From assembly GCF_900142075.1 (NCBI RefSeq), contig NZ_FQZO01000001.1:248001-312000 (forward strand): DNA of 64,000 bases, in the 5' to 3' direction. Origin of the DNA: Clostridium amylolyticum. Its GTDB lineage: Bacteria > Bacillota > Clostridia > Clostridiales > Clostridiaceae. The notes under the pieces were generated by a model. That model was not told where the DNA came from, did no database searches, and saw only the letters and a program-made list of their open reading frames with translations. Position numbers and translations under genes: made by a program. Of this stretch, positions 42,895 to 51,374 are shown one piece after another. Every line of letters starts with the position of its first letter. Positions within the stretch are counted from its first letter, which is position 1.

Positions 42895-44235
42895 ATGACC
42901 AATGAAAAAGTAAAAGTAAAGTGTTTAGGCATGAATGAAGAAGGAAAAGGCATAATAAAATTTAAAGGTAAAGAGATATATGTTCCTTATTTAATGGAGC
43001 AGGAGAACGCCTTAGTAGAAGTGATTCAAAAAAGAAACTTTATAAATGCTAAGGTCATTAACATAGAAGAACCATCGAAAAACAGAGTGAAACCCAAGTG
43101 TCCTTATTTCTACAAGTGTGGAGGCTGTCACCTTCAGCATATGTCTTATAAAGCACAGCTGGAATTTAAGCAAAACAGCGTCTCAAAGCTACTGGGAAGA
43201 TACCATAAAGTAAATGACATATTGGGGATGAAGGAACCATACTTTTATAGAAACAAAATCCACTCTACAGTAGCCTACGATGGAAAAGGTAAGATCATAT
43301 CAGGGATTTATGAAGAAAATACCCATAATGTAATTAATATAGACAAATGCATTATACAAGACAGCCAAGGAGATAAAATAATAGCATCTATTTTAGAATT
43401 GATGAAGGATTTTAAAATGAAGCCCTATGAAGAGGATACAGGACGAGGCTTCTTGCGTCACATTTTAATAAAGAGAGGATTCTCCACCAATGAAATAATG
43501 GTTGTCCTCATAGTCTCATCCCAAGTGTTTCCATCAAAAAATAACTTTAAAAATGCCTTACTGCAAAAGCATCCAGAGATAACTACTATAGTTATGAATA
43601 TAAACAACCGCAAAACCAGCGTAGTTTTGGGAAACACTGAAAAGGTGCTCTACGGCAAAGGCTACATTGAAGATACCCTATGCGGCTGCACATTCCAAAT
43701 ATCCCCTAAATCTTTTTATCAAATTAACCCCATACAAACAGAGGTGCTGTACAATAAAGCCATAGATATGGCTAAGCTCACAGGGAAGGAAGTAGTGTTA
43801 GATGCCTATTGCGGCATAGGCACCATATCTCTTATAGCCAGTAAAAAAGCAAAAAATGTCATAGGTGTGGAACTAAACAAAGACGCCGTAAAAGACGCAA
43901 TAAAAAATTCAAAACGCAACAACATAACCAACACCTACTTCTACAACGACGATGCAGGAGACTACATGGTAGGCCTATCAAAGACAAAGGAAAAAATCCA
44001 CACAGTATTCATGGATCCCCCTAGAAGCGGCAGCGATGAAAAATTCCTTTCTTCCTTAATACGCCTAGCTCCTAAGCAAGTGATCTACATATCCTGTAAT
44101 CCAATAACTCAGGAGAGGGATTTAAGATATTTAACAAGGCATGGTTATGTGCTTAAGGAAATACAGCCGGTGGATATGTTTCCACAGACTTGGCACGTGG
44201 AGACGGTAGTAAGGCTTAAAAGGAAACACCATTAG
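42895..44235 (+). CDS. rlmD: 23S rRNA (uracil-5)-methyltransferase, RlmD/RlmCD type
   Basis: 446 residues from the ATG at 42895 (GAGGTG in front). It has an N-terminal TRAM-like part, a [4Fe-4S] motif (CPYFYKCGGCHLQHMSYKAQ), SAM-binding VLDAYCGIGTISL, DPPRSGSDEKF and the catalytic ISCNPITQERDL. It methylates C5 of a uridine in 23S rRNA. The last residues HVETVVRLKRKHH depart from the usual HVETVVLL ending, and a copy of the normal ending lies at 60.8 kb, so the 3' end of this gene appears to have been used as an insertion site and rebuilt. Confidence 0.9.
   Translation: MTNEKVKVKCLGMNEEGKGIIKFKGKEIYVPYLMEQENALVEVIQKRNFINAKVINIEEPSKNRVKPKCPYFYKCGGCHLQHMSYKAQLEFKQNSVSKLLGRYHKVNDILGMKEPYFYRNKIHSTVAYDGKGKIISGIYEENTHNVINIDKCIIQDSQGDKIIASILELMKDFKMKPYEEDTGRGFLRHILIKRGFSTNEIMVVLIVSSQVFPSKNNFKNALLQKHPEITTIVMNINNRKTSVVLGNTEKVLYGKGYIEDTLCGCTFQISPKSFYQINPIQTEVLYNKAIDMAKLTGKEVVLDAYCGIGTISLIASKKAKNVIGVELNKDAVKDAIKNSKRNNITNTYFYNDDAGDYMVGLSKTKEKIHTVFMDPPRSGSDEKFLSSLIRLAPKQVIYISCNPITQERDLRYLTRHGYVLKEIQPVDMFPQTWHVETVVRLKRKHH
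44197..44210 (+). repeat. Left copy of a 14-bp direct repeat in the rlmD 3' end (putative attL)
   Basis: GTGGAGACGGTAGT is identical to 60798-60811. Similarity continues on both sides (CA before, GCTTAAA after a 3-bp difference). Both copies encode HVETVV in the rlmD frame. Confidence 0.65.
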
Positions 44236-44333
44236 AAGCATTGGTATAGCTGGCGTTAGAGAATGGCTTAAATTGGATATGTTTCTTAATACGGGGTTAG
44301 GAAACAGGGATAAAAGAATATATGGTTGGGTAG

Positions 44334-44372
44334 AGCCCTTGAGTGTAGAAGATGCACTTGAGGGCTTTGCTT
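44334..44372 (+). terminator. Terminator downstream of rlmD
   Basis: A 12-bp stem (44334-44345 with 44355-44366, two central G-T pairs) followed by TTTGCTT. Confidence 0.6.
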
Positions 44373-44401
44373 ATCACAAAAATGTATATATTACTAAAAT
44401 A

Positions 44402-44410
44402 TGTTATAAT
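44402..44410 (+). promoter_or_regulatory. Extended -10 promoter of the Abi_C gene
   Basis: TGTTATAAT at 44402-44410, an extended -10 with perfect TATAAT, 40 bp before the start codon. No convincing -35. Confidence 0.45.
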
Positions 44411-44449
44411 GTGTGATGATATTAATGTATTTTGGGGGAGTAATAATTT

Positions 44450-45271
44450 ATGAAGTTTAAAAATCTTATATATAAAAAATTAGGAAAGACAATATGTGGA
44501 GATGAAGGTCCGGGATTGTATTTAAGTGGCCCAATGTTAGTAGATTTTTTTGGTGAATTAGGTTTTGATGATAAGTATGATAGAGGATTTCCAACGAGAT
44601 ATATGTATGCTGAAGAAAAAGCAAAGACACTAATTGAAAATAATAAATTTAATGAATTAATAAATGAATTGCTAGCACCTATAAGATATTTAGATGCAGA
44701 AGGTACACCTATTCAAGTAATGAATTATATTAATTCATTTTTGGAGATAGAGAGCTATAAAATAATTGAGTTGAAAAATGGAAAATATTCAATAGCGAAG
44801 ATAAATGGTAGTGCAGTAAGTGTAAGCAAGGAAGAATTAAATGTGTTATCATCAGAATTTTTAAATGAACAAGTTGATAAATGCAATAGAAAAATATCCG
44901 AAAAAGATTTTTATGGAGCAATAACTAATGCTAGAAGTATGGTTGAGGAAGTTTTATTATCTATAGAAAAAGAAATAACAGGCCAAAGAGGAGAAAATAA
45001 TGGTGACATGTCAAAGCTTTATAAAAGAGTTAGCAAATTAATAAGTTTTGATGCAGGCAAACAAGGATTAGCTACGCCATTAAAACAAATATTATCAGGA
45101 TTAAATAGTATTGTTATAGGAGTTGCTAGCTTAAGAACAAAAGCTAGTGACTCGCATGCACCAGAATATAAACCTGATAAACATCATGCTGTTTTAGCAG
45201 TTAATTGTGCTATGACATTCACTAGCTTTATTATTGGTTCTTATAATTATCAAAGAAGTAAAAGTGAATAG
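44450..45271 (+). CDS. Abortive-infection C-terminal (Abi_C) family protein
   Basis: 273 residues, soluble. The C-terminal half (about 145-265) resembles the Abi_C domain: DFYGAITNARSMVEEVLLSI, LYKRVSKLIS, and SIVIGVASLRTKASDSHAP followed by HHAVLAVNCAMTFTSFIIG. Abi_C domains occur in candidate phage-defence proteins of lactococci and other Firmicutes. The N-terminal ~140 residues are unassigned. GGGGGAG in front. An IS element begins 2 bp after the stop, so the original 3' end may have been altered. Role in defence is inference from the family name and the mobile setting. Confidence 0.65.
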   Translation: MKFKNLIYKKLGKTICGDEGPGLYLSGPMLVDFFGELGFDDKYDRGFPTRYMYAEEKAKTLIENNKFNELINELLAPIRYLDAEGTPIQVMNYINSFLEIESYKIIELKNGKYSIAKINGSAVSVSKEELNVLSSEFLNEQVDKCNRKISEKDFYGAITNARSMVEEVLLSIEKEITGQRGENNGDMSKLYKRVSKLISFDAGKQGLATPLKQILSGLNSIVIGVASLRTKASDSHAPEYKPDKHHAVLAVNCAMTFTSFIIGSYNYQRSKSE

Positions 45272-45313
45272 TTGGACCAATGTCAATATATTAGACACAA
45301 AAAGTTGAACTTT

Positions 45314-46132
45314 TTATGAGATTTTTCTAGCCAAATCTTCGCATTTTTGGGGAGTTAAATATCCAATACCACCATTTATCCTTTTTCTGTTATACCAGGC
45401 TTCTATGTACTCAAATATAGCAAGTCTTGCAGCATCATAATCAAAATACTTAACAAGATGCACGGCTTCCTTTTTTAAAGAGGCATGGAAAGACCCGATA
45501 CAGGCATTATCATAGGGACAACCCTTACCAATAAAAGAATGTGTAATTAGTTTAGTACTCTCTATATAGTCTTTAAAAGCAGAGCTTGTATACTGACAGC
45601 CTAAATCACTATGTAGAATTAGAGGCTTAGTTGGTTTCTGGAGCTTTATAGCGTTTTTTACAGCTTGGAGAGCCAGTGCTGTATCAATAGATTTACACAT
45701 AGCATAGCCAATTATTTTTCTACTATATAGATCCATAACTGAGGCTAAATAGCACCATCCGTCTTTAATTGTGTGAATATAAGTGATGTCTGTTACCCAT
45801 TTCTCATTAATAGTAGTAGCACTAAAGTCTCTCTTTAAAACGTTTTCTTGAGCTTCTATTCTCTTTTTAGATGATGCAGGCCTGTACTTTTTTATTATTA
45901 TAGATTTTATCCCCAATTTACTCATTAAACGTTGAGTTTTCTTTATGCTAATAATTATCCCTTTTGCTTTTAACTCTTTATTTATTTTAATTGCTCCATA
46001 ATTGTTTTTACTGTCTTTATGGATTTTTAGTATTTCTTTTTCAATCTTTTGATTTTCTAATAATCTATTACTAGGTTTCTTATGGAGATATTTATAGTAA
46101 GAACTTCTTGAAACCTTTAAAACTTTACACAT
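45314..46132 (-). CDS. IS3-family transposase OrfB (DDE integrase domain)
   Basis: 272 residues as an independent frame, but its frame continues upstream to the slippery A-run in orfA, so the active product is the OrfAB fusion made by -1 frameshifting. The DDE residues lie in WVTDITYIHT, LHSDLGCQYTS and the late NACIGSFHASLKKE. The frame is intact, so the element may still be active. It lies just after the Abi_C gene, convergent with it. Confidence 0.92.
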   Translation of the reverse strand: MCKVLKVSRSSYYKYLHKKPSNRLLENQKIEKEILKIHKDSKNNYGAIKINKELKAKGIIISIKKTQRLMSKLGIKSIIIKKYRPASSKKRIEAQENVLKRDFSATTINEKWVTDITYIHTIKDGWCYLASVMDLYSRKIIGYAMCKSIDTALALQAVKNAIKLQKPTKPLILHSDLGCQYTSSAFKDYIESTKLITHSFIGKGCPYDNACIGSFHASLKKEAVHLVKYFDYDAARLAIFEYIEAWYNRKRINGGIGYLTPQKCEDLARKIS

Positions 46133-46185
46133 AAGCTTAATATCATGATATTTCTTGTTGTTAGTAATGAATTCAAATACAGTAG

Positions 46186-46458
46186 TTACTTCCTTGCGAA
46201 TATGCCCATAGCTTTTTTTAATATTTCTAGCTCCTCTTCAAGTTGCTTATTCTTCTTTTGCATTGCTTGATACTCTTCAGCTGTTATAGTTGTGTTTTTA
46301 TCCAGGGTCACTGACTTTTTCTTCTTTACCCAGCCTGATATTGTTGATTTTGATAGGGCATACTCACTACTTAATTCTGCTAAGCTTTTTCCAGAATTAT
46401 AAAGCTCTACTATTGTGTTTTTGAATTCCTCTGTATATTGTTTTTGACCCCTTGCCAT
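46186..46458 (-). CDS. IS3-family transposase OrfA (helix-turn-helix)
   Basis: 90 residues from the ATG at 46458. RGQKQYTEEFKNTIVELYNS and LSSEYALSKSTISGWVKK form the IS3 OrfA helix-turn-helix, followed by a leucine-zipper-like coiled coil (EEYQAMQKKNKQLEEELEIL). Near its end the coding strand has seven or more A followed by G (KKA), the usual -1 frameshift site of the IS150 group. Confidence 0.92.
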   Translation of the reverse strand: MARGQKQYTEEFKNTIVELYNSGKSLAELSSEYALSKSTISGWVKKKKSVTLDKNTTITAEEYQAMQKKNKQLEEELEILKKAMGIFARK

Positions 46459-46671
46459 TATAAACACTTCCTTCTCTTTTCTTTATTTTAAAGTGTTCGG
46501 CTTTCTATGTCTACAATATTATACTAACACCAGACATAAAAAATAAATAATCTGGATAGGTTACACTGCCACAATAAAAGACTGTATATCGCTAAGGTAA
46601 GTCTTTGCATTTACATCTTCTTTATGTTTATGAAGTAGAACTGTGTCCTAAAAAAAGTTAATAACCGTCCA

Positions 46672-46700
46672 TTGATACGGGAACAATTTTAAAATATACT
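46672..46700 (+). promoter_or_regulatory. Predicted promoter of the B6-type cluster
   Basis: TTGATA (46672-46677) and TATACT (46695-46700) with an ideal 17-bp spacer, just right of the IS element. Confidence 0.55.
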
Positions 46701-46721
46701 TATAAGTAAAAGAAAGTATAT

Positions 46722-46739
46722 GGAGGGAATTTGATGTAA
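46722..46739 (+). promoter_or_regulatory. Ribosome binding site followed by a start-stop (ATG TAA)
   Basis: GGAGGG (46722-46727) is ideally placed for the ATG at 46734, but the next codon is TAA. The probable real start, ATG 46746, is in the same frame and 18 bp from GGAGGG, too far for direct initiation. Either a nonsense mutation forces re-initiation, or the start-stop lowers expression. Confidence 0.5.
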
Positions 46740-46745
46740 TATAGA

Positions 46746-47207
46746 ATGAAAACACACCAATTAACAGATGAAAAAATTAAGAACTTGTTACTTAGGGTAC
46801 AAACAGGAAGTTTTTCCACTATTAATACAGACGGTACCCCTTATACTACCCCAGTTCATTTTGTCTATATGGATAACCAAATATACATTCATGGGTTACC
46901 AAAAGGGCAAAAGATTGACAATAGCATTCGCAATGACAAGATTGGATTTTTAGCTTATGATATGCAGGGATTTCTTCTAGACCCAAATGGTGCGGTCTGT
47001 GACACCAATACAGAATATGAAAGTGTAATTATAACAGGAAATGCTACTTTGGTTGAGGATATAGAGGCAAAAAGAATAGGATTGCAAAATATAGTTCAGA
47101 AGTATACTCCACATTTAGCAGATTTGATACTTCCTGAACCTATGATTAAAGGTACTGCTGTAATACAGATTAATATTTTAGAGGTAACGGGAAAATACTA
47201 TAATTAA
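46746..47207 (+). CDS. Pyridoxamine 5'-phosphate oxidase-like FMN-binding protein (NimA-like)
   Basis: 153 residues with a split-barrel flavin-binding pattern: GSFSTINTDGTPYTTPVHFV, IYIHGLPKGQKIDNSIRN, and ESVIITGNATLVED. This matches the small NimA/PNPOx-like family, some of which reduce nitroimidazoles; true pyridoxamine-phosphate oxidase activity is not assured. The start is weak (see the start-stop upstream). It shares a strand with a pyridoxal-kinase-like gene and a second member of the same family. Confidence 0.75.
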   Translation: MKTHQLTDEKIKNLLLRVQTGSFSTINTDGTPYTTPVHFVYMDNQIYIHGLPKGQKIDNSIRNDKIGFLAYDMQGFLLDPNGAVCDTNTEYESVIITGNATLVEDIEAKRIGLQNIVQKYTPHLADLILPEPMIKGTAVIQINILEVTGKYYN

Positions 47208-47461
47208 AAAGATATTTTGAGGGAGTAAATATCAACATTATAAGTATAGTTTTAATAAAGATGACAGAACACCATTAATAAAGGGAAAAAGCATACAAAT
47301 GAGCATGATATATATTTCAAGATGTAAATGTATTATTCAATATAAAGAAATCAGCAAGTTGGTAAGGGTCTATGTCAAGGATAGCTTGATGCTGAGATAG
47401 CGGGGTTCTGAATTAGTATTTAATTAGCTAACTTTTATACCAGTATGAAAAGAGGGATAAT

Positions 47462-48283
47462 TTGAGTGACAAGATATTATTGATAAATGATTTGCCAGGT
47501 TATGGGAAGGTGGCACTAGCTGCGATGATTCCCGTACTATCCCATATGGGTTTTGATCTATATAATCTACCCACAGCATTGATTTCAAACACATTTGATT
47601 ATGGAAAATTTGAAGTATTGGAAACAACTGAATATATGAAAAACACAATATCTGTATGGAAAGAGCTAGGATTTAACTTTGATGGGATTTCAACAGGCTT
47701 TATTATGTCTGAGGAACAGGTAAGACTTGTAGCAGATTATTGTCAAGAACAATCCCAGAAGGGCACCATAGTATTTGTAGACCCTATTATGGGGGATGAC
47801 GGGAAGTTATATAATGGAGTAACTAATCAAACTATAGAATACATGAGACAACTCTGTTCAGTTGCAGATTATATCCTTCCTAATTATACAGAAGCAGCAT
47901 TTTTAGCAGGTGTAGATATTAAAAATGAAGGAATATCATTGGAAGAAGGATATGAATTAATAGATAGATTAAGAGAATTAGGCTCTAAATCTATTGTAAT
48001 TACAAGTGTAAATCTTAAGGATAATACTGCTGTATTGGGCTACGATTCCAAAGAAGATACATATTTTAGCCTGTCATTTGAGTATGTGGCAGTCAGATTT
48101 CCAGGAACGGGAGATGTATTTTCATCAGTAATGATGGGAAAAGTGCTTTTGGGAGCACCTTTACAGGACTCTGTACAAAAAGCTATGGATTACGTAAAGG
48201 ATATTATAATACTGAGTAAGGATAATGTAGATAAATTCAAAGGGATACCAATAGAAGCTTGGCTTGATAAAATGGATATATAA
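47462..48283 (+). CDS. Pyridoxal/pyridoxamine kinase-like protein (PfkB/ribokinase superfamily)
   Basis: 273 residues with a TTG start behind GAGGG. LINDLPGYGKVALAAMIPVL at the start, FVDPIMGDDGKLYNG, ILPNYTEAAFLAG, and the catalytic PGTGDVFSSVMMGKVLLG follow the PdxK/PdxY pyridoxal kinase group. It would phosphorylate B6 vitamers in the cytoplasm. A 254-bp spacer before it holds no recognisable feature. Confidence 0.82.
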   Translation: MSDKILLINDLPGYGKVALAAMIPVLSHMGFDLYNLPTALISNTFDYGKFEVLETTEYMKNTISVWKELGFNFDGISTGFIMSEEQVRLVADYCQEQSQKGTIVFVDPIMGDDGKLYNGVTNQTIEYMRQLCSVADYILPNYTEAAFLAGVDIKNEGISLEEGYELIDRLRELGSKSIVITSVNLKDNTAVLGYDSKEDTYFSLSFEYVAVRFPGTGDVFSSVMMGKVLLGAPLQDSVQKAMDYVKDIIILSKDNVDKFKGIPIEAWLDKMDI

Positions 48284-48330
48284 ATAATCTAATTCTTTGA
48301 AGAATAAATAGTAAAAAGGAGTTCATAAAC

Positions 48331-48891
48331 ATGAGAAGAAAAGATAGAGAAATGGGTAGGGACTTTGGGTACTATGTAATAGATAAGGCTAGATACGGAA
48401 TACTCTCAATGATAGATGGTGATGAACCATATGGGATACCTCTGTCCATAGTAAGACATGAAGAAAATCTTTACTTCCATTCAGCTAAGGATGGAAGAAA
48501 GGTATGTACATTGACAAATAATCCGAGTGTCAGTGTAGCATTTGTAGGGGAGATAAGAATTCCAGATAACTTTACTGAAGAGGAATTAAAAGAAATAGCA
48601 TCTGATGAATCTAAAGCTATATTATTGATTAGCAGTGTATTTACTACTGAATATGAATCAGCAGTAATAAAAGGCAAAGTCGAAATAGTTGAAGATGAGG
48701 AAGAAAGAATCAAAGCCATGAGGCTTATATGTGAAAAATATATCCCGACAAAGATGAAGTATTTTGATATGGCAATTAAGGCTGGATTAAAAAGAACGAA
48801 TATATATAGAATCCGCATGGAAGAAATAAAATCTAAAAGAAAGAGATATGACAAACAAGGCAAAGAGATGAAATATGGGAGAATGAAATAA
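48331..48891 (+). CDS. Pyridoxamine 5'-phosphate oxidase-like protein (NimA-like), second copy
   Basis: 186 residues: start RRKDREMGRDFGYYVIDKAR, flavin-region ARYGILSMIDGDEPYGIPLS, LYFHSAKDGRKVCTLTNNP and ESAVIKGKVEIVED match the NimA-like group. The C-terminus is very basic (KSKRKRYDKQGKEMKYGRMK). AAAGGAG precedes the ATG. It ends the B6-type cluster, 47 bp after the kinase gene. Confidence 0.8.
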   Translation: MRRKDREMGRDFGYYVIDKARYGILSMIDGDEPYGIPLSIVRHEENLYFHSAKDGRKVCTLTNNPSVSVAFVGEIRIPDNFTEEELKEIASDESKAILLISSVFTTEYESAVIKGKVEIVEDEEERIKAMRLICEKYIPTKMKYFDMAIKAGLKRTNIYRIRMEEIKSKRKRYDKQGKEMKYGRMK

Positions 48892-48959
48892 AATTTGGAT
48901 TTCTATGATGAAGTGACTTTGGAAAAGTGCATAGATAATTAATATTAGAAAGAATAAAA

Positions 48960-49229
48960 ACTTAGAAAAGAAGAGTGAGCTTAGGAATACTTATGCAGAG
49001 AGCTAAAGTTGGTGAGATTGAGCAAGGGATAGCAAGCCGAACATTGTCTTAAAGTTGGGAGATCGAATCTATCTTAGATATCCACGTAGATGCACGTTAT
49101 AGTTATAAAATGTTTATGGATTATTTCCAGCATACTTGATGAGGTACATACCGTAAGGTCTATATAAAATTGGAGTGGTAACATGAAGCTTTCGTCCCTT
49201 TGCATTTTGCAAAGAGATAGGAGCTTTTT
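48960..49229 (+). ncRNA. Orphan T-box riboswitch leader
   Basis: Features in order: GGAATACTT then GCAGAGAGC (AG-box region), GTTGGTGAGATTGAGC, a long stem I region, ACATACCGTAAGGTC, the T-box GGAGTGGTAACATG (49172-49185) with TGGT to pair with a tRNA acceptor end, then a terminator hairpin (49187-49229; CTTTGC with GCAAAG, plus lower pairs AGCT) and TTTTT. I could not fix the specifier codon. T-boxes control amino-acid genes, but no intact gene follows within 1.4 kb. Confidence 0.75.
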
Positions 49230-49909
49230 AAAATTTACAAAATAAAATATAAAGAATAAGAGTATAATAAAGTGAACGAAAGGAAATTATGTTTTGAAAA
49301 CATACACTTCCACCAATGAATCACTGGATCCTTACGACATCTTTATTGTCACCTCAAGGTATGAGGAGAGAATAGTTCTGATGACGAATTGTGGTGGGAA
49401 GGACAAATAAGGCAAGCTAACCACGAGATGTAATGTGCCTCATACAGATATTATAATAGTTAGAAACCTAAAAATTGATTGTCCAAAGGTTAGGGGAATT
49501 GATGATTAGAAAACAATATAAAGCGATCACTACCGTGTAATCGTATGACCATGAATTGAAATTCAGGAGATACACTTTCGAGCTAAGTAAAATCTGGTAA
49601 AATTAAGAAAGCCGAAAGTTATTAGTGTCTGTCATTTATAAACTAACAGGTACGATAGTTCAGTAAATCTCCTTTTTACAACTATGCAGTTTTTCGATGG
49701 TCAAATACAAACATTAGAATTAAACATATCCAACTCTATTAAAGGGGAATTTTGCTTATATGACTACTAAACCGCTAAAATTGAATGTATACATTAACCT
49801 TTGTGGAAGAGGCATTTGTTGATTTACAATGAAAATTGGGTTCTTTCCAAAGTTAGTTGAAAAGCAGATTTTTATATGTCATAATTAAACTCTAAATCTA
49901 ATGATTAAT
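49230..49909. other. Unexplained gene-free stretch after the T-box
   Basis: About 680 bp with stops in all frames read. It is not simple AT-rich spacer: stretches such as ATCACTGGATCCTTACGACA and GGCAAGCTAACCACGAGATG look like decayed coding or structured RNA sequence, but I recognise no family. It may be what is left of the gene once controlled by the T-box. Confidence 0.4.
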
Positions 49910-50351
49910 ATGAAAAAGCGTCATATATACGGAACAGTTATGATTGATATAGAAACAAAAAAGAAGATATTTAACCCCTAATATATCTGCAATACATGGA
50001 TCATATGGTGTGTCTAGAAACTGTGCGTTAGAACCTTTTCACAGCATAGTAGATGAGTTAATAATTAGAGGACAAACTTTTAAAAAAGTAGAAGAGCATA
50101 TAAGAAGTAAGGGTTATTCCGGTTCAGCATCAGCAATACGCATGTATGCAACAAAAAAGAGAAGATTAATTCAGCAATTAATAGAATCCGATATGGATAA
50201 ATATGATTTAGTGGATCGTAGATATCTTATAAAACTATTGTACAAGCCTATTTATAAAATAAAAGATCTTTCAGTTGAACTATTAAATAGAATAATAAGC
50301 GAATATCCTATTTTATCTGATATTTATGATAAGCTTTTCCTAGAATTATAA
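49910..50351 (+). pseudogene. ISL3-family transposase remnant
   Basis: An initial fragment reads KKRHIYGTVMIDIETKKKIF, like the first DDE strand of ISL3 transposases, and ends at a stop. From about 50010, in another frame, SIVDELIIRGQTFKKVEEHI, RSKGYSGSASAIRMYATKKR and IKLLYKPIYKIKDLSVELLN follow the C-terminal part of ISL3 transposases. The central catalytic region is deleted, and the 3' end runs into an IS3 fragment. Not functional. Confidence 0.65.
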
Positions 50352-50481
50352 AGTTCTACTATTGTGTTTTTGAATTACTCTGTATATTGTTTTTGACCCC
50401 TTGCCATTATAAACACTTCCTTCTCTTTTCTTTATTTTAAAGTGTTCGGCTTTCTCTGTCTACAATATTATACTAATACCA
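50332..50481 (-). mobile_element. Truncated end of the same IS3-family element
   Basis: About 150 bp nearly identical to 46380-46532, containing the start of orfA and the outer end (to ACTAATACCA). It lacks the rest of the element. A few substitutions and one added base separate it from the intact copy, so it is older or was acquired separately. Confidence 0.85.
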
Positions 50482-50611
50482 TTTATATAAAATATATTGG
50501 TAGAGGTACGACGAAGAGAAATTATTATAAATATTACTAGAATGAAGAGATCAAGAGAGAATCTTGGCCTTTTTTATTTTACTAATGTCTTTTAAAAATT
50601 GAAAAAATATG

Positions 50612-50640
50612 TTGACATATGAAATAGCTCGTGATATATA
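50612..50640 (+). promoter_or_regulatory. Promoter of the tetR-ABC operon
   Basis: TTGACA (50612-50617) and TATATA (50635-50640) with a 17-bp spacer, immediately followed by the operator. Confidence 0.75.
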
Positions 50641-50648
50641 TTAATATA

Positions 50649-50667
50649 TAGACCGACGGTCGGTCTA
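50649..50667. promoter_or_regulatory. TetR-family operator
   Basis: TAGACCGACGGTCGGTCTA is a perfect 19-bp palindrome around a central G. It overlaps the likely transcription start of the tetR gene, so it should mediate autorepression. Confidence 0.8.
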
Positions 50668-50687
50668 AAAAAGAAATGGAGTAAATT

Positions 50688-51314
50688 ATGAGAGTTATAA
50701 AAGAGCATGATGAAAGGAAAAAAGAGATTCTTGATACGGCTGAAGGGCTATTTCGTATAAAGGGATATGAAAAATGCACCATCATGGACATAATTAAAGA
50801 AATTGGCATTGCAAAGGGTACTTTTTATCATTATTTTAAATCAAAAGAAGAGGTTTTAGATGCAGTTGTATTGCGATATGCAGATATTGTTAGAAATAAT
50901 GCTGAAGAAGCACTTCAAATAGAAAATATTAGGCCAGTAGAAAAACTTATGCGTGTATTTATGGCTATGCAGATAACTAACCAAATTGACAAAGACTTGC
51001 TTGATAGCATGCATAAGGTTGAAAATGCTCTGCTACACCAAAAAGTATTAAATAAACTAGTTACAACAATGGCTCCGATACTGGTAAAGGTAATTGAAGA
51101 AGGAATAGAAAAGAAAGTTTGGAGTTGTAAGTATCCCTTAGAGTATATGCAAATTTTCCTAGTAGCGTCACTATCATTAACGGATGAAGGAATTTTTGAG
51201 TTGGATACTGATTCGCAGATGAGGGTTATGGCTGCAATGATATCAATGCTGGAAGAAATGTTGAATGTACCTGAAGATTGTTTTATGAAGTTATTCATAG
51301 AGAATTTTGTATAA
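50688..51314 (+). CDS. TetR/AcrR-family transcriptional regulator
   Basis: 208 residues. The N-terminal helix-turn-helix is complete (ILDTAEGLFRIKGYEKCTIM, DIIKEIGIAKGTFYHYFKSK). The ligand-binding part has no recognisable subfamily. TGGAG before the ATG. It is the first gene of an operon with an ABC exporter and very probably represses it through the palindrome at 50649. Confidence 0.9.
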   Translation: MRVIKEHDERKKEILDTAEGLFRIKGYEKCTIMDIIKEIGIAKGTFYHYFKSKEEVLDAVVLRYADIVRNNAEEALQIENIRPVEKLMRVFMAMQITNQIDKDLLDSMHKVENALLHQKVLNKLVTTMAPILVKVIEEGIEKKVWSCKYPLEYMQIFLVASLSLTDEGIFELDTDSQMRVMAAMISMLEEMLNVPEDCFMKLFIENFV

Positions 51315-51374
51315 ATGTAAAAATATTAGCATAAAGGAAAATATTAGTGTTTATGAAATGGAAGGGAGCATTAG

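Larger units (their letters stand above)
45273..46532 (-). mobile_element. IS3-family insertion sequence (IS150 group)
   Basis: About 1.26 kb with two overlapping transposase frames on the minus strand. Proposed ends: TGGACCAATG on the left and TAACACCA on the right. Both ends begin TGG when read inward, place AGACA 20 bp inside, then share AAAG and GAAC; by eye about 24 of 38 positions match. The right boundary is supported by the second, partial copy at 50332-50481, where similarity stops at the same ACCA. No matching target duplication is visible next to these ends. Confidence 0.8.

Noticed and set aside
45270..46535. Target-site duplication of the IS3 element
   Set aside because: The 3 bp flanking the proposed ends (AGT and GAC) do not match, so no duplication is claimed.
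49250..49700. Group II intron fragment
   Set aside because: Some words look structured, but no domain V or reverse-transcriptase sequence could be found.
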